A DNA stretch of 64,000 nucleotides from Streptomyces sedi (GCF_006335015.1 NZ_VDGT01000010.1:124001-188000); one strand, 5' to 3'; shown: positions 45,614 through 53,679, counted from the first letter of the stretch. Numbers and translations are program-made. The notes: generated by a model from the sequence alone, not told the origin.

Positions 45614-46351
45614 TCAGCGCGGGAAGAGCTCGAACGGGGTGCAGCGGCGCCCGCCGAACCGGCCGCTCTCCCGCTCCGCGCCGTCGATCAGCAGCGACCG
45701 CGCGTAGCCCTCGGGATCGGTCTCGCCGAGCCCCGTGACATAGGCGCGATGCTCCACGAGCGAGGCGACGCCCCGCTCCAGCGCCGCGTCGCCCAGCGCC
45801 TGGGCGTGGGTCGACCGCGGCGAGGCCGCCACCGCCACCCAGCGGACCCCGTCCCACGGCTCCAGGCCGCCCTCGCCCAGCTGCTCGGGGAAGATCCAGC
45901 GGTTCCCCGCGTCGCCCGCCGCGTCCAGGGCGGCGCGGCCGACGATCCGGTGGTCGGGGGTGTTCCAGGCGTGGCCGCCCCAGGTGTCGCGGTGGTTGAG
46001 CGTGATCAGCAGCTCCGGCCGGTGCCGGCGCACGGCGGCGGCGAGGTCGGCACGGAGCGCGGGGCCCGCCTCGATCACGCCGTCCGCGTGGTCGAGGAAC
46101 TCCACCGTCCGCACCCCGACGGCCGCCGCGCCTGCCAGCTGCTCGGCCTCCCGCACCCGGGCCGACTCCTCGGGCGGAAGGGAGTCGATCCCGGCCTCTC
46201 CCCTGGTAACCAGCACATAGGCGATCTCCCTGCCGCCCTCGACCCACTCGGCGACGGCGCCCGACGCGCCGTACTCCAGGTCGTCGGGGTGGGCCACGAT
46301 CGCCAGTCCACGGCGCCAGTCCAGGGGCATGGGGTTCAGCTGCTCGGTCAC
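45614..46351 (-). CDS. PIG-L family de-N-acetylase
   Basis: A 245-residue LmbE/PIG-L zinc deacetylase. The metal motif A-H-P-D-D-L-E-Y-G is near residue 20 and the third ligand histidine is in T-P-D-H-R-I-V-G near 135. Relatives include MshB and Mca of mycothiol metabolism and antibiotic pathway deacetylases. This one is shorter than MshB and lacks context to assign a substrate. The GTG at 46351 follows GAGGAG at about 7 nt. Confidence 0.9.
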   Translation of the reverse strand: MTEQLNPMPLDWRRGLAIVAHPDDLEYGASGAVAEWVEGGREIAYVLVTRGEAGIDSLPPEESARVREAEQLAGAAAVGVRTVEFLDHADGVIEAGPALRADLAAAVRRHRPELLITLNHRDTWGGHAWNTPDHRIVGRAALDAAGDAGNRWIFPEQLGEGGLEPWDGVRWVAVAASPRSTHAQALGDAALERGVASLVEHRAYVTGLGETDPEGYARSLLIDGAERESGRFGGRRCTPFELFPR

Positions 46352-46441
46352 CTTCGGTCTCCTCAGGGTCGGGTGGTCGCCTCGGGCGGGGGCCGGACAC
46401 GGAGCCCGATCCCCGCCCAGGAGAAGAACCTAGTGAGCCGA

Positions 46442-47965
46442 TCAGCCTTCGAGCGGCTCCGGCTCGGAAACCGCCGGAACCGGCAGACCCGCGATCCGGG
46501 CGCGGCAGCGTTCCGCGCGCCGCGCCAGGGTGTCCCACACGGCACGCGCCCCCTCGTCGCGACGGTGGGTGAGCCCTCTCTCGCACAGGGCCAGCGCGGC
46601 GCGGTCGTCGCCCAGGCGCTCGTGGCACAGCGTGAGCCGGTTGAAGACCACGGGGTCGCGCGCCCCCTCGTCCACCGCCCACTGCCACAGGCGCATCGCC
46701 TCCTCCACGCGCCCCCGGCGCTCCAGCCCCTGGCCGGCGTAGCGGGCGGCGCGGCCGAGCGCGGCCAGGTCGCCGGCGGTGCGCAGCACCGGCAGCAGCG
46801 AGGCCAGCTCGTCGGCCCAGGCGGGGTCGGAGCCGTAGTGCGAGACCAGGGCGGCGCCCGCGCTCCCCGTGGCGCAAAGGCCCAGCGTGGCGCAGGACCA
46901 GCAGCGACCGCAGTCCGGTAGGGCGGCGATCGCCGCGGCGGTGCCGGGGAAGAGACCGAGCAGGTGGTCGGGGCTCTCCGCGCCCTGGTCCAGCGCGGCC
47001 AGCCAGGCCACCGGCTGCGCCACGTCGTCCCTGCGGGTCCCCGGATCGTCGAGCAGCAGGTCGAGCGCGGTGCGCAGCGCCTCGCGCGCCCCCTCCGGGC
47101 GCGGGCGCCCGAACGCGGGGGTCGGCGTGGTGAGCGTGCCGCCGAACCAGCCCCACAGCCGTCCGGCCTCCGGGCACCCCTCGGCCTGGAGCGTGCGCAG
47201 CGCCGCGTGCCAGGCGCCCACGCCGCCGCGCCAGGCGGCGATCACCTCGTGCGCGTCGCGGTGGGCGGCGCTGAGGCCCGGCGTCTCGGCGTCGCACCGG
47301 GCACGCCTGCGGCGTTCGCGGCGCAGCACCTCCTCGCTGGGCTCGACGAGCCCTTCGAGGCCGGTGTGCCCGTCCTCGGCGGCGCGGTCCAGCAGCCGCA
47401 GCAGCAGCACGGCGGTGACCTCCGCGTCGGAGTCGGCGCGGTGTGCCCGGTGCGGGACGCCGAGGGAGGCGACGCACGTGGCGAGCCGGTGGTTGGCCAG
47501 CTCGGGGAGGTAGCGGCGGGCCAGCGTGAGGGTGTCGAGGCTGGTCGTCGGGGGCGGGCCCGCGTGGGCCAGCTCCAGCTCCATGGCGAGGAAGCGCAGG
47601 TCGAAGCCGACGTTGTGGGCCACCAGCACGGCGCCCTGAAGCCGGCGGTCGATCTCCGGCAGCACGTCGGCGAAGCGAGGCGCGGTGGTGCTCTCCGCCT
47701 TGGTGATGCCGTGGATGTGGACCGGACCGGTGTCGCGGCCGGGGTCGAGCAGGCTGGTCCAGCGGTCGGCTATCCGGCCGTCGACGACGGTGACCAGGGC
47801 GAGCGAGACCATGCGGTCGCCACGTTCGGGGTCGAAGCCGGTGGTCTCGCAGTCGAGCACCACATAGCGGTGGCCGTGCAGGGGATGCGGACGGGGGACG
47901 GCGCCGGTGCCGGGGTCGCCCGGGGAGGCGGGGCCGTCGAAAGAATCGGATGTGTCGGGTCGCAT
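46442..47965 (-). CDS. DnaQ-like 3'-5' exonuclease fused to a helical repeat domain
   Basis: A 507-residue protein. Residues about 30-190 are a DEDDh exonuclease: Exo I V-V-L-D-C-E-T-T-G-F-D, Exo II A-H-N-V-G-F-D-L-R-F-L, Exo III H-R-A-D-S-D-A-E. The C-terminal half is helical. It carries a cysteine cluster C-G-R-C-W-S-C-A-T-L-G-L-C near residue 390 that could bind zinc, and TPR-like repeats at about 410-490 (A-M-R-L-W-Q-W-A-V-D-E-G and A-L-A-L-C-E-R-G-L). The ATG at 47965 has only a weak GGAA upstream. It may act as a polymerase-associated proofreader or RNase; the role of the C-terminus is unknown. Confidence 0.85.
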   Translation of the reverse strand: MRPDTSDSFDGPASPGDPGTGAVPRPHPLHGHRYVVLDCETTGFDPERGDRMVSLALVTVVDGRIADRWTSLLDPGRDTGPVHIHGITKAESTTAPRFADVLPEIDRRLQGAVLVAHNVGFDLRFLAMELELAHAGPPPTTSLDTLTLARRYLPELANHRLATCVASLGVPHRAHRADSDAEVTAVLLLRLLDRAAEDGHTGLEGLVEPSEEVLRRERRRRARCDAETPGLSAAHRDAHEVIAAWRGGVGAWHAALRTLQAEGCPEAGRLWGWFGGTLTTPTPAFGRPRPEGAREALRTALDLLLDDPGTRRDDVAQPVAWLAALDQGAESPDHLLGLFPGTAAAIAALPDCGRCWSCATLGLCATGSAGAALVSHYGSDPAWADELASLLPVLRTAGDLAALGRAARYAGQGLERRGRVEEAMRLWQWAVDEGARDPVVFNRLTLCHERLGDDRAALALCERGLTHRRDEGARAVWDTLARRAERCRARIAGLPVPAVSEPEPLEG

Positions 47966-48003
47966 GGGAGTTCCGGGGGGCGGATGGGAGCGCGGGCCGG
48001 GGC

Positions 48004-48453
48004 TCAGCGCCAGCCGTGGCGCGCCTGGAGGTTGTGCACGACGCGGTTGTACCGCGCGCGGTCGAGCGCGCACGCCTCCCGACGCATCCCTTCGGGGTGG
48101 ACGCGCAGCACGCGGTCCAGATGGACCCAGGAGTCACGGCCGGTGCGGTCCCAGGGGCCGGAGCCCAACGGCAGCCACTCGTCGTCGTGGTCCCTGTCCT
48201 GGCTGGTCAACTGGACGGCCAGGAGCGTCTCCCGGCCCTCCTCGCGCGCCACCACCAGCACCGGGCGGTCCTTGCCCCGGCCGTCGTTCTCCTCGTAGGG
48301 CACCCAGGTCCAGACGATCTCGCCCGGGTCGGGGTCTCCGTCGGGCTCCGGCGCGTACGCGGTGCGCACCTGCCCGATCCCGCGCGGCTCGACCTCGACC
48401 GTGGCGGCGGTGCCGTAGCGGCCATGTATCTCGTCTGACTGGGTGCTGTCCAT
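48004..48453 (-). CDS. PemK/MazF-like protein
   Basis: A 149-residue protein with the PemK/MazF barrel pattern: G-E-I-V-W-T-W-V-P-Y-E-E near residue 45, K-D-R-P-V-L-V-V and L-L-A-V-Q-L-T-S, then W-V-H-L-D-R-V-L-R-V. MazF toxins are mRNA interferases, but no small antitoxin gene is adjacent on either side, so toxicity is not implied. TACCGT lies 6 nt before the ATG at 48453, suggesting a leaderless mRNA. A divergent damage-type promoter lies 32-54 nt beyond its start. Confidence 0.75.
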   Translation of the reverse strand: MDSTQSDEIHGRYGTAATVEVEPRGIGQVRTAYAPEPDGDPDPGEIVWTWVPYEENDGRGKDRPVLVVAREEGRETLLAVQLTSQDRDHDDEWLPLGSGPWDRTGRDSWVHLDRVLRVHPEGMRREACALDRARYNRVVHNLQARHGWR

Positions 48454-48484
48454 GCGCCCACGGTATCGCCGTCGCCTCGCGCCG

Positions 48485-48507
48485 CTGTCAGTGGCGGTCC
48501 CTACCGT
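48485..48507 (+). promoter_or_regulatory. PafBC-type damage promoter with no recognised gene
   Basis: CTGTCAGTG (48485-48493), 8-nt spacer, TACCGT (48502-48507). RNA would start near 48515. The next 85 nt hold no gene I recognise, only a GGAGG (48545-48549) followed by a nine-codon open frame ending at 48578. Beyond it the 48600-49040 gene is on the other strand. Confidence 0.65.
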
Positions 48508-48599
48508 GGCGAACGGTCGAAATCCGGCCGCCCCGGGCCCAGTTGGAGGTGGTGCGCGACGCCGACTCCGTCCCGTGACGCGGCCGGTCGTGCCCGCGC

Positions 48600-49040
48600 T
48601 CAGGGCTCCATCGAGTGCAGGACACGCTCCCTGACGCCGTCGAGGAAGCGCGGCACGTCGGCCATGCTGGTCCCGGTGCACTGCACGATCAGGTCCATCA
48701 CGTCACCCGCGGAGAGGGCTCCCACCACCGGGTGGACATGGGCGAGCGCGACCCGCTCCTCCATGCGCTTCAACACGTGGATGGCGAGGTTGAGTTCGGG
48801 AACACGTCCGGTGTCACCGAAGTCGAGCTTCTGACGCACCACCCACATGTCCGGGATGACCTGCCCGAAGACGATGAGATGCGCCAGGGCGAACATGGAC
48901 CGCGCGCACTGCCGGGCGCTCTCGTCCGACTCGTCCTGAAGGGCGCGCACCCCCTCCTCGTCCTCGGCGAGATGAGCCTTGATCAGCGCCACGGCGTGCA
49001 GCACTTCGTCTCTGGTGTACGGCCTGACCGTGTCGTCCAC
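48600..49040 (-). CDS. Hypothetical helical protein
   Basis: A 146-residue protein without a recognised family. It is acidic at the N-terminus (L-A-E-D-E-E-G-V-R-A-L) and predicted mainly helical. A hydrophobic segment, S-M-F-A-L-A-H-L-I-V-F-G-Q-V, near residue 50 looks too short for a sure membrane helix. The GTG at 49040 follows GGGAG with a 7-nt spacer. It is transcribed in the same direction as the PemK-like and exonuclease genes. Confidence 0.7.
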   Translation of the reverse strand: MDDTVRPYTRDEVLHAVALIKAHLAEDEEGVRALQDESDESARQCARSMFALAHLIVFGQVIPDMWVVRQKLDFGDTGRVPELNLAIHVLKRMEERVALAHVHPVVGALSAGDVMDLIVQCTGTSMADVPRFLDGVRERVLHSMEP

Positions 49041-49148
49041 GCCCCAACTCCCTGATCACTGTGCGCTGATGGTGCGACACCCAGTGTGTCAGTTTCCGGA
49101 CCGGACGGGACCCCGGTGGACCACTTCACGCCCGGGCGCGCGCGGCGA

Positions 49149-49793
49149 TCACGCGCGCCCCCGGATGCCCGTCCACGCCGGGCGCGCGGGATGGTCCATG
49201 CGCACCACCACATCGGCGGCCTCCGACGGGCCGTGCTCGGCGGCGTACCGGGCGAAGGCCGGCAGCGTCCAGCGCTCGTCCTCCGGGGTGCGCCGGGCCA
49301 ACGCCCCCTCGGAGAGCGCGAGATGGACGGTCAGATCGGCGGGAAACCATCGCCCCAGCAGAAAGGGGCCGTGGAGTAGCAGCACGCCGCCCGGGGGGAG
49401 CGTGACATAGCCGCTGCGGGTGGCCCGGTCGCGCTCGGCGTCCCAGAGGTCGGGCAGCACCCGGCCGCTGCCTCCCGGGTCCAGGGGTGTCAGCACCTCG
49501 CGCCAGAGCGCGCCCTCGTCCAGCCAGGACTCCCGGTAGGAGTCCGGGTCCCGTCGCCCGAACTCGAAACGCAGCGAGGCCGCACGCAGAAAGCCGGCCG
49601 CGTCCACCACCAGCGCGGAACGCCCCCGCACCCGCAGTTCGTCGGCGACCGCGTGGGCCAGCCGGCCGCCACCGGCCGCCGGCGCCCCGTCGACCAGGAC
49701 CCGCCGCCACGCCTCCGGCGCGTCGCCGGAGCCGAGGACTCCCTCGGCGAGGGCGGCGGCCAGCCTCTCCCCGGTGATCGCCTCCAGTCGCAT
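49149..49793 (-). CDS. Uridine kinase-like protein with a degenerate P-loop
   Basis: A 214-residue protein resembling the small-nucleoside-kinase P-loop family. The nucleotide loop reads V-L-V-D-G-A-P-A-A-G-G-G-R-L-A at about 30-45, where G-x-x-G-x-G-K-S/T would be expected, so the phosphate-binding lysine is missing. A lid-like R-D-P-D-S-Y-R-E-S-W and a second strand V-L-L-L-H-G-P-F-L-L-G follow. The ATG at 49793 is preferred to an upstream in-frame start at 49829. Catalytic activity is doubtful. Confidence 0.65.
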   Translation of the reverse strand: MRLEAITGERLAAALAEGVLGSGDAPEAWRRVLVDGAPAAGGGRLAHAVADELRVRGRSALVVDAAGFLRAASLRFEFGRRDPDSYRESWLDEGALWREVLTPLDPGGSGRVLPDLWDAERDRATRSGYVTLPPGGVLLLHGPFLLGRWFPADLTVHLALSEGALARRTPEDERWTLPAFARYAAEHGPSEAADVVVRMDHPARPAWTGIRGRA

Positions 49794-49898
49794 GGCCCCA
49801 TCATCGCCGAGTCCCACGCCCAGGCGCACAAGCCGGCGCTCGCTTCACCGCCCGGGCGCGTTCTTCCCTCCACGCGCCCGGCACCGCACGATAGATCC

Positions 49899-50132
49899 AT
49901 GACCGAAGACGCCACCGATCCCCCGCAGCTCGTCCCCTATGTGGAGGCGCTGCGCGCCCGGTTACCGGCCGACCAGTTCATCCTGCTGATGCGCGCCTTC
50001 AACGCGTGGATGACGGGAGGCGGGCGGCTCGCCGTCCCGATGGGGCAGGACGAACGGCCGGAGGACGAGCCGTTCACCGCCGAGCTCCAGAGCGAGATGC
50101 TCACCCTGATGCGGCTCACCACCCCGCCCTGA
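49899..50132 (+). CDS. Small hypothetical protein
   Basis: A 77-residue acidic protein with no recognised family. It begins M-T-E-D-A-T-D-P-P-Q-L-V and has one likely helix (L-M-R-A-F-N-A-W-M-T-G-G near residue 30). The frame is closed directly before and its codon use matches neighbouring genes, but no clear ribosome-binding site lies before the ATG. It sits divergent from the kinase-like gene. Confidence 0.55.
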   Translation: MTEDATDPPQLVPYVEALRARLPADQFILLMRAFNAWMTGGGRLAVPMGQDERPEDEPFTAELQSEMLTLMRLTTPP

Positions 50133-50260
50133 GCCGGCCGCCCCGGGACGCGCCGCCACCCGACACCCCGTCACCCCCGCCACTCGCCCCGCCACTCCCC
50201 CCGTTCCGGCGACCGGGACGCGCAGACCTCCCCGGGGTTCGCTCCTCTGAACCCGTCAGA

Positions 50261-50294
50261 TGACATCTTTTGTCAGGTGTTTTCCGAAAACACC
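50261..50294. promoter_or_regulatory. Two adjacent operator-like palindromes before the FUSC exporter
   Basis: TGACATCTTTTGTCA (TGACA-N5-TGTCA, 50261-50275) directly abuts GGTGTTTTCCGAAAACACC (8-bp arms, 3-nt centre, 50276-50294). The pair lies 25-58 nt upstream of the gene start. The low GC content here differs from the surroundings. Confidence 0.6.
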
Positions 50295-50318
50295 ACAGAG
50301 GAGCGAAAGGGGAGACAG

Positions 50319-51563
50319 ATGCCGGATGTCTCCGAGCAGATCATCGACCTCGCCAAGCGGCGTGCCGAGCCCGTGGGCATCCAGACCGTCCGGTCCGCCG
50401 CGGCGGCGACCCTCGCCTACATGGCCGCTCTCTGGCTGACGGACGTGACCGCCCCGCTGCTGGCACCGCTCACCGCGCTCCTGGTCGTGCAGGTCACCCT
50501 CTACGCCACCATCACCACCGGGGTGCGGCGCGTCAACGCCGTGGTGACGGGCGTGCTGCTGGCCTCCGCCTTCAGCTCGGTGGTCGGCCTCAGCTGGTGG
50601 AGCCTGGGACTGCTGATCCTCTCGGCGCTGACCGCCGGCCACCTGGTGCGGGTCAGCGAGTTCGTTCCCGAGGTCGCGATCAGCGCGATGCTGGTGCTCG
50701 GCGTGACCCAGGTCGCCGAGACCGCCCTGGACCGGGTCGTGGAGACCGTGATCGGCGCCGTCGTCGGGCTGCTGTTCAACCTGGTCTTCGTCCCACCCGT
50801 CTGGGTGCGCTCCGCGGGCGACGACATCGAGGAACAGGCCCGGCGGATGCGCCAGTTGCTGATGCGGCTGAGCGAGGAGGCCAGCGAGCGCGAGCCCCGG
50901 TTGAAGACGCTCTCCGAGAAGCTGGAGGAGGCGCGCCAGCTCGACCAGGACGTCGCCCAGGTCGACGCCTCGCTCACCCAGGCCGAGGAGAGCCTGCGCT
51001 TCAACCCCCGCGCCAAGGAGCCGGTGCTGACCAGGATCGTGCTGCGCACCGGCCTCGACACCCTGGAGGTCTGCGCGGTCATCCTGCGCACCCTCTCCCG
51101 CAACCTCACCGACCTCTCGGCGCTCCGGGGCGACCAGCCGCTCTTCGCCGAGGATGTCGCCCCCGCCGTGCGGGAGCTGCTGAGCAACCTCGCCGGCGCG
51201 GTCGACAGCTACGCCACCCTGATCACCAGCCCGCTCAGCAGCGACGCCGACGAGGCGGAGGCGTTCCTGGAGATCGAGCTGGACGCGGCCAGGATCAGCC
51301 GGGAGCACGTCGCCCAACTGCTCCTGGCCAGGGTGCAGGAACACCCCAAGCAGTGGCAGTGGCACGGCTCGATGCTCGCCGAGGTCGACCGGCTCCTCGA
51401 CGAGCTGGACAGCGAGAAGCGCTCCACCAAGCTGGCCGCGGAGCTGGACCGCGTCTCCCGCGAGGAACGCGAACGCAACCCCCGGATGCACCGCGTGCGC
51501 CGGCGGATGCGCGGCGTCCGCGGCCGTGTCGAGCGCCGCTTCCAGCGCCAACGCACCGGCTGA
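50319..51563 (+). CDS. FUSC/aromatic acid exporter family membrane protein
   Basis: A 414-residue protein. The N-terminal 155 residues hold about five to six membrane helices (from T-L-A-Y-M-A-A-L-W-L-T to V-V-G-L-L-F-N-L-V-F-V), as in half-size FUSC/ArAE transporters. The rest is a long coiled-coil-rich cytoplasmic part ending in an Arg-rich tail. Family members export aromatic acids or toxic compounds. The ATG at 50319 is preceded by AAAGGGGAG; an in-frame GTG at 50277 lies inside the second palindrome and is rejected. Paired operator-like sites upstream suggest inducible control. Confidence 0.85.
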   Translation: MPDVSEQIIDLAKRRAEPVGIQTVRSAAAATLAYMAALWLTDVTAPLLAPLTALLVVQVTLYATITTGVRRVNAVVTGVLLASAFSSVVGLSWWSLGLLILSALTAGHLVRVSEFVPEVAISAMLVLGVTQVAETALDRVVETVIGAVVGLLFNLVFVPPVWVRSAGDDIEEQARRMRQLLMRLSEEASEREPRLKTLSEKLEEARQLDQDVAQVDASLTQAEESLRFNPRAKEPVLTRIVLRTGLDTLEVCAVILRTLSRNLTDLSALRGDQPLFAEDVAPAVRELLSNLAGAVDSYATLITSPLSSDADEAEAFLEIELDAARISREHVAQLLLARVQEHPKQWQWHGSMLAEVDRLLDELDSEKRSTKLAAELDRVSREERERNPRMHRVRRRMRGVRGRVERRFQRQRTG

Positions 51564-51596
51564 GGCTCCGTGTCGCTTCCGAACGCCCGGTGACGC

Positions 51597-51953
51597 TCAG
51601 GGACCAAAGGTGATCGGTCCCGTGATGTCCTGCGCCTGGACGACCGGGCCGGTGATCCTCGCGTCCCCGGAGATCTCGTTGCGCACCTGCGACTGTCGCG
51701 CGTCCACCAGCGTCTGGTGCGTCCGCGCCCAGTCGCGCAGCTGGTGGGCGAACTCCTCGTCCGCCTCGGCGCGATCGGAGATCCTCCCGACCAACACCCG
51801 CACCGAGTCCTCGTCGGCCGGGTCGACCGGCTCCGGCCGGCCCGTGATGCGACGGGTCAGGGAAAGTAACGAATCCCACGCGTGCCGCCCCGCCTCCGTG
51901 GCGACGCTGCCCGCCGCAGCGGTCACCAGGGCAAGGGCCGAATCAAGGTCCAT
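51597..51953 (-). CDS. Small protein with C-terminal amyloid-signalling-like motif
   Basis: A 118-residue protein. Residues 1-80 are helical, starting with a hydrophobic helix (A-L-A-L-V-T-A-A-A-G). The tail (92-118) follows N-x-I-S-G-x3-I-x-G-P-V-V-Q-A-x2-I-x-G-P-I-x-F, with I-T-G-P-V-V and I-T-G-P-I-T as a pseudo-repeat. This resembles RHIM-like bacterial amyloid signalling motifs (BASS), which are usually C-terminal to an effector-like Bell domain. No NLR-type partner gene is in the window. The ATG at 51953 is 7 nt after TACCGT, suggesting a leaderless mRNA. Function is unproven. Confidence 0.7.
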   Translation of the reverse strand: MDLDSALALVTAAAGSVATEAGRHAWDSLLSLTRRITGRPEPVDPADEDSVRVLVGRISDRAEADEEFAHQLRDWARTHQTLVDARQSQVRNEISGDARITGPVVQAQDITGPITFGP

Positions 51954-52015
51954 GCGACCCACGGTAGTCCCCCGGGCACCCTCCGCGCCACGGTACGGGA
52001 CCACCTCACAGCCGC

Positions 52016-52618
52016 TCACTCCGACTCGGTGAGCGCCACCAGCCGGGGCCACAACTCCTCGACCCTCGCGTCGAGTTGCTCCAACGTGCCGTCGTTGTCC
52101 AACACGAAGTCGGCGACCGCCAGCCGCTCCTCGCGGCCGGCCTGCGCCTCCATCCGCGCCCTCGCGTCGGCCTCGCTCATCCCGCGCCCCTCCGTCAGCC
52201 GGACCCACCGCGTCGCGTCCGAGGCGTCCACCACGATCACCGCGCGATAGCGGTGCGCCAGCCCCTCCTCCGCGAGCAACGGAACGTCGTGCACCACCAC
52301 CGCGTCGGGACCGGCCGCCTCCTGGAGCTCCGCCGCACGGCGCGCCACCAGCGGGTGGACCACGGCGTTGAGCGCGCGGCGGCGCTCCGCGTCGGCGAAG
52401 ACGACACGGCCCAGCCGCTCGCGGTCCAGCGCGCCGTCCGGCGTCAGCACCTCGTCACCGAACTCGGCGACCACCGCCGCCAGTCCCGGCGTCCCCGGCG
52501 CGACCACCTCGCGGGCGATCACGTCGGAGTCCACGATCACCGCGCCCCGGCGCGCGAGGGCGCGCGCCGCCTCGCTCTTGCCGGCGCCGATGCCACCGGT
52601 CAGCCCCACAGCCACCAT
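52016..52618 (-). CDS. coaE: Dephospho-CoA kinase
   Basis: A 200-residue CoaE that phosphorylates dephospho-CoA, the last step of CoA synthesis. The P-loop is G-L-T-G-G-I-G-A-G-K-S at the N-terminus, the D-S-D motif follows (V-I-V-D-S-D-V-I-A-R-E), and the conserved V-V-H-D-V-P-L-L-A-E is near residue 110. Length is standard for the single-domain form; many actinobacteria add a GrpB domain, absent here. TAGCCT lies 6 nt before the ATG. Confidence 0.94.
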   Translation of the reverse strand: MVAVGLTGGIGAGKSEAARALARRGAVIVDSDVIAREVVAPGTPGLAAVVAEFGDEVLTPDGALDRERLGRVVFADAERRRALNAVVHPLVARRAAELQEAAGPDAVVVHDVPLLAEEGLAHRYRAVIVVDASDATRWVRLTEGRGMSEADARARMEAQAGREERLAVADFVLDNDGTLEQLDARVEELWPRLVALTESE

Positions 52619-52632
52619 GGCCGCAGGCTACG

Positions 52633-53580
52633 CTACGCCTGCCCGTCGCCGTCCTCGCGCTCCGCGAGAAAGCGCTCGAAGACCTCGCCCAACTCGTCGG
52701 CCGACGGCAGCTCCACCGGCTCGGCCACCAGGCTGCTCCTGGTCGCGGCCCCGGCGACCGCGTCGTACTGCTGCTCAAGCCCGCGCACCACGGCCACCAG
52801 GTCCGACTCGCCCTCGGCCAGCTCGCGTTCGATTTCGTCCTGCGTCTTCAACGCCGAGACCCGCAGCGTGTGCACCGCCTCCGGCAGCACCAGCCCCGTG
52901 GCCGCGGTGATCGCCTCCAGCACCACCAGCGCCGAGTCCGGGTAGCGGGAACGGGCGATGTAGTGCGGCACATGCGCGGCCACGCCCAGCACGTCGTGCC
53001 CCGCCTGCTCCAGCCGCAGCTCCACCAGCGCCGCCGCGCTGCCGGGCACCTGCGCCTCGTCGAAGAGCGAACGCCCCACGGGCACCAGCTCCGCGCGGTT
53101 GCCGTGCGGGGTGAGCCCCACCGGCCTGGTGTGCGGGACGCCCATCGGGATGCCGTGGAAGCTGACCGCGAGCCGCACCCGCAGCCGCTCCACCAGGTGC
53201 CGCACGGCCGCGGCGAACCCCTCCCACTCCGTGTCCGGCTCCGGACCGGTCAGCAGGAGGAACGGCTGGTGGGTCGCGTCCCTGACCAGTCGCAGCTCCA
53301 ACGACGGCTGCTCGAAGGACGTCCACCGGTCGCGGTTGAAGGTCATGGACGGGCGTCGGGCCCGGTAGTCGACCAGCCGGTCATGGTCGAACCTGGCCAC
53401 CGTCACACCGGGCAGTTCGAGCAACTGCTCGGCGAGCTGGCCCCCGGTGTCCCCCGCGTCGATGAACCCTTCGAAGTGGTACAGCAGCACGGGCCCCGCG
53501 CTGTCCGGGGCGCCGACCGCCTCCTCGACCCGGGCGATCCCGTCGGGCTCCCACGCGTACAACTCCTGTGGATCACGCAC
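52633..53580 (-). CDS. PAC2 family protein (proteasome assembly chaperone 2-like)
   Basis: A 315-residue member of the PAC2 domain family. Actinobacterial homologues resemble eukaryotic proteasome assembly chaperones but their role is not established. Family blocks include L-L-Y-H-F-E-G-F-I-D-A-G-D-T-G, V-A-R-F-D-H-D-R-L-V-D-Y-R-A-R-R-P and H-G-I-P-M-G-V-P-H-T-R-P. The GTG at 53580 follows GGGGA. It lies between coaE and rpsA, all in the same direction; the strong hairpin after rpsA suggests its own promoter. Confidence 0.9.
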   Translation of the reverse strand: MRDPQELYAWEPDGIARVEEAVGAPDSAGPVLLYHFEGFIDAGDTGGQLAEQLLELPGVTVARFDHDRLVDYRARRPSMTFNRDRWTSFEQPSLELRLVRDATHQPFLLLTGPEPDTEWEGFAAAVRHLVERLRVRLAVSFHGIPMGVPHTRPVGLTPHGNRAELVPVGRSLFDEAQVPGSAAALVELRLEQAGHDVLGVAAHVPHYIARSRYPDSALVVLEAITAATGLVLPEAVHTLRVSALKTQDEIERELAEGESDLVAVVRGLEQQYDAVAGAATRSSLVAEPVELPSADELGEVFERFLAEREDGDGQA

Positions 53581-53679
53581 TGTCCCCGTTCCCCTTCCGT
53601 TGTCTCGCGTCTGACGGGTCAACGCCCCCGCCCGCCGGGGCATTCCACCATGCCCCGGAAAGACACGGGAGGAAACACC

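Noticed and set aside
48443..48634. Plus-strand 63-codon open frame after the orphan damage promoter
   Set aside because: It begins before the promoter's start site, has Arg/Pro/Ala composition typical of antisense frames, and matches no family.
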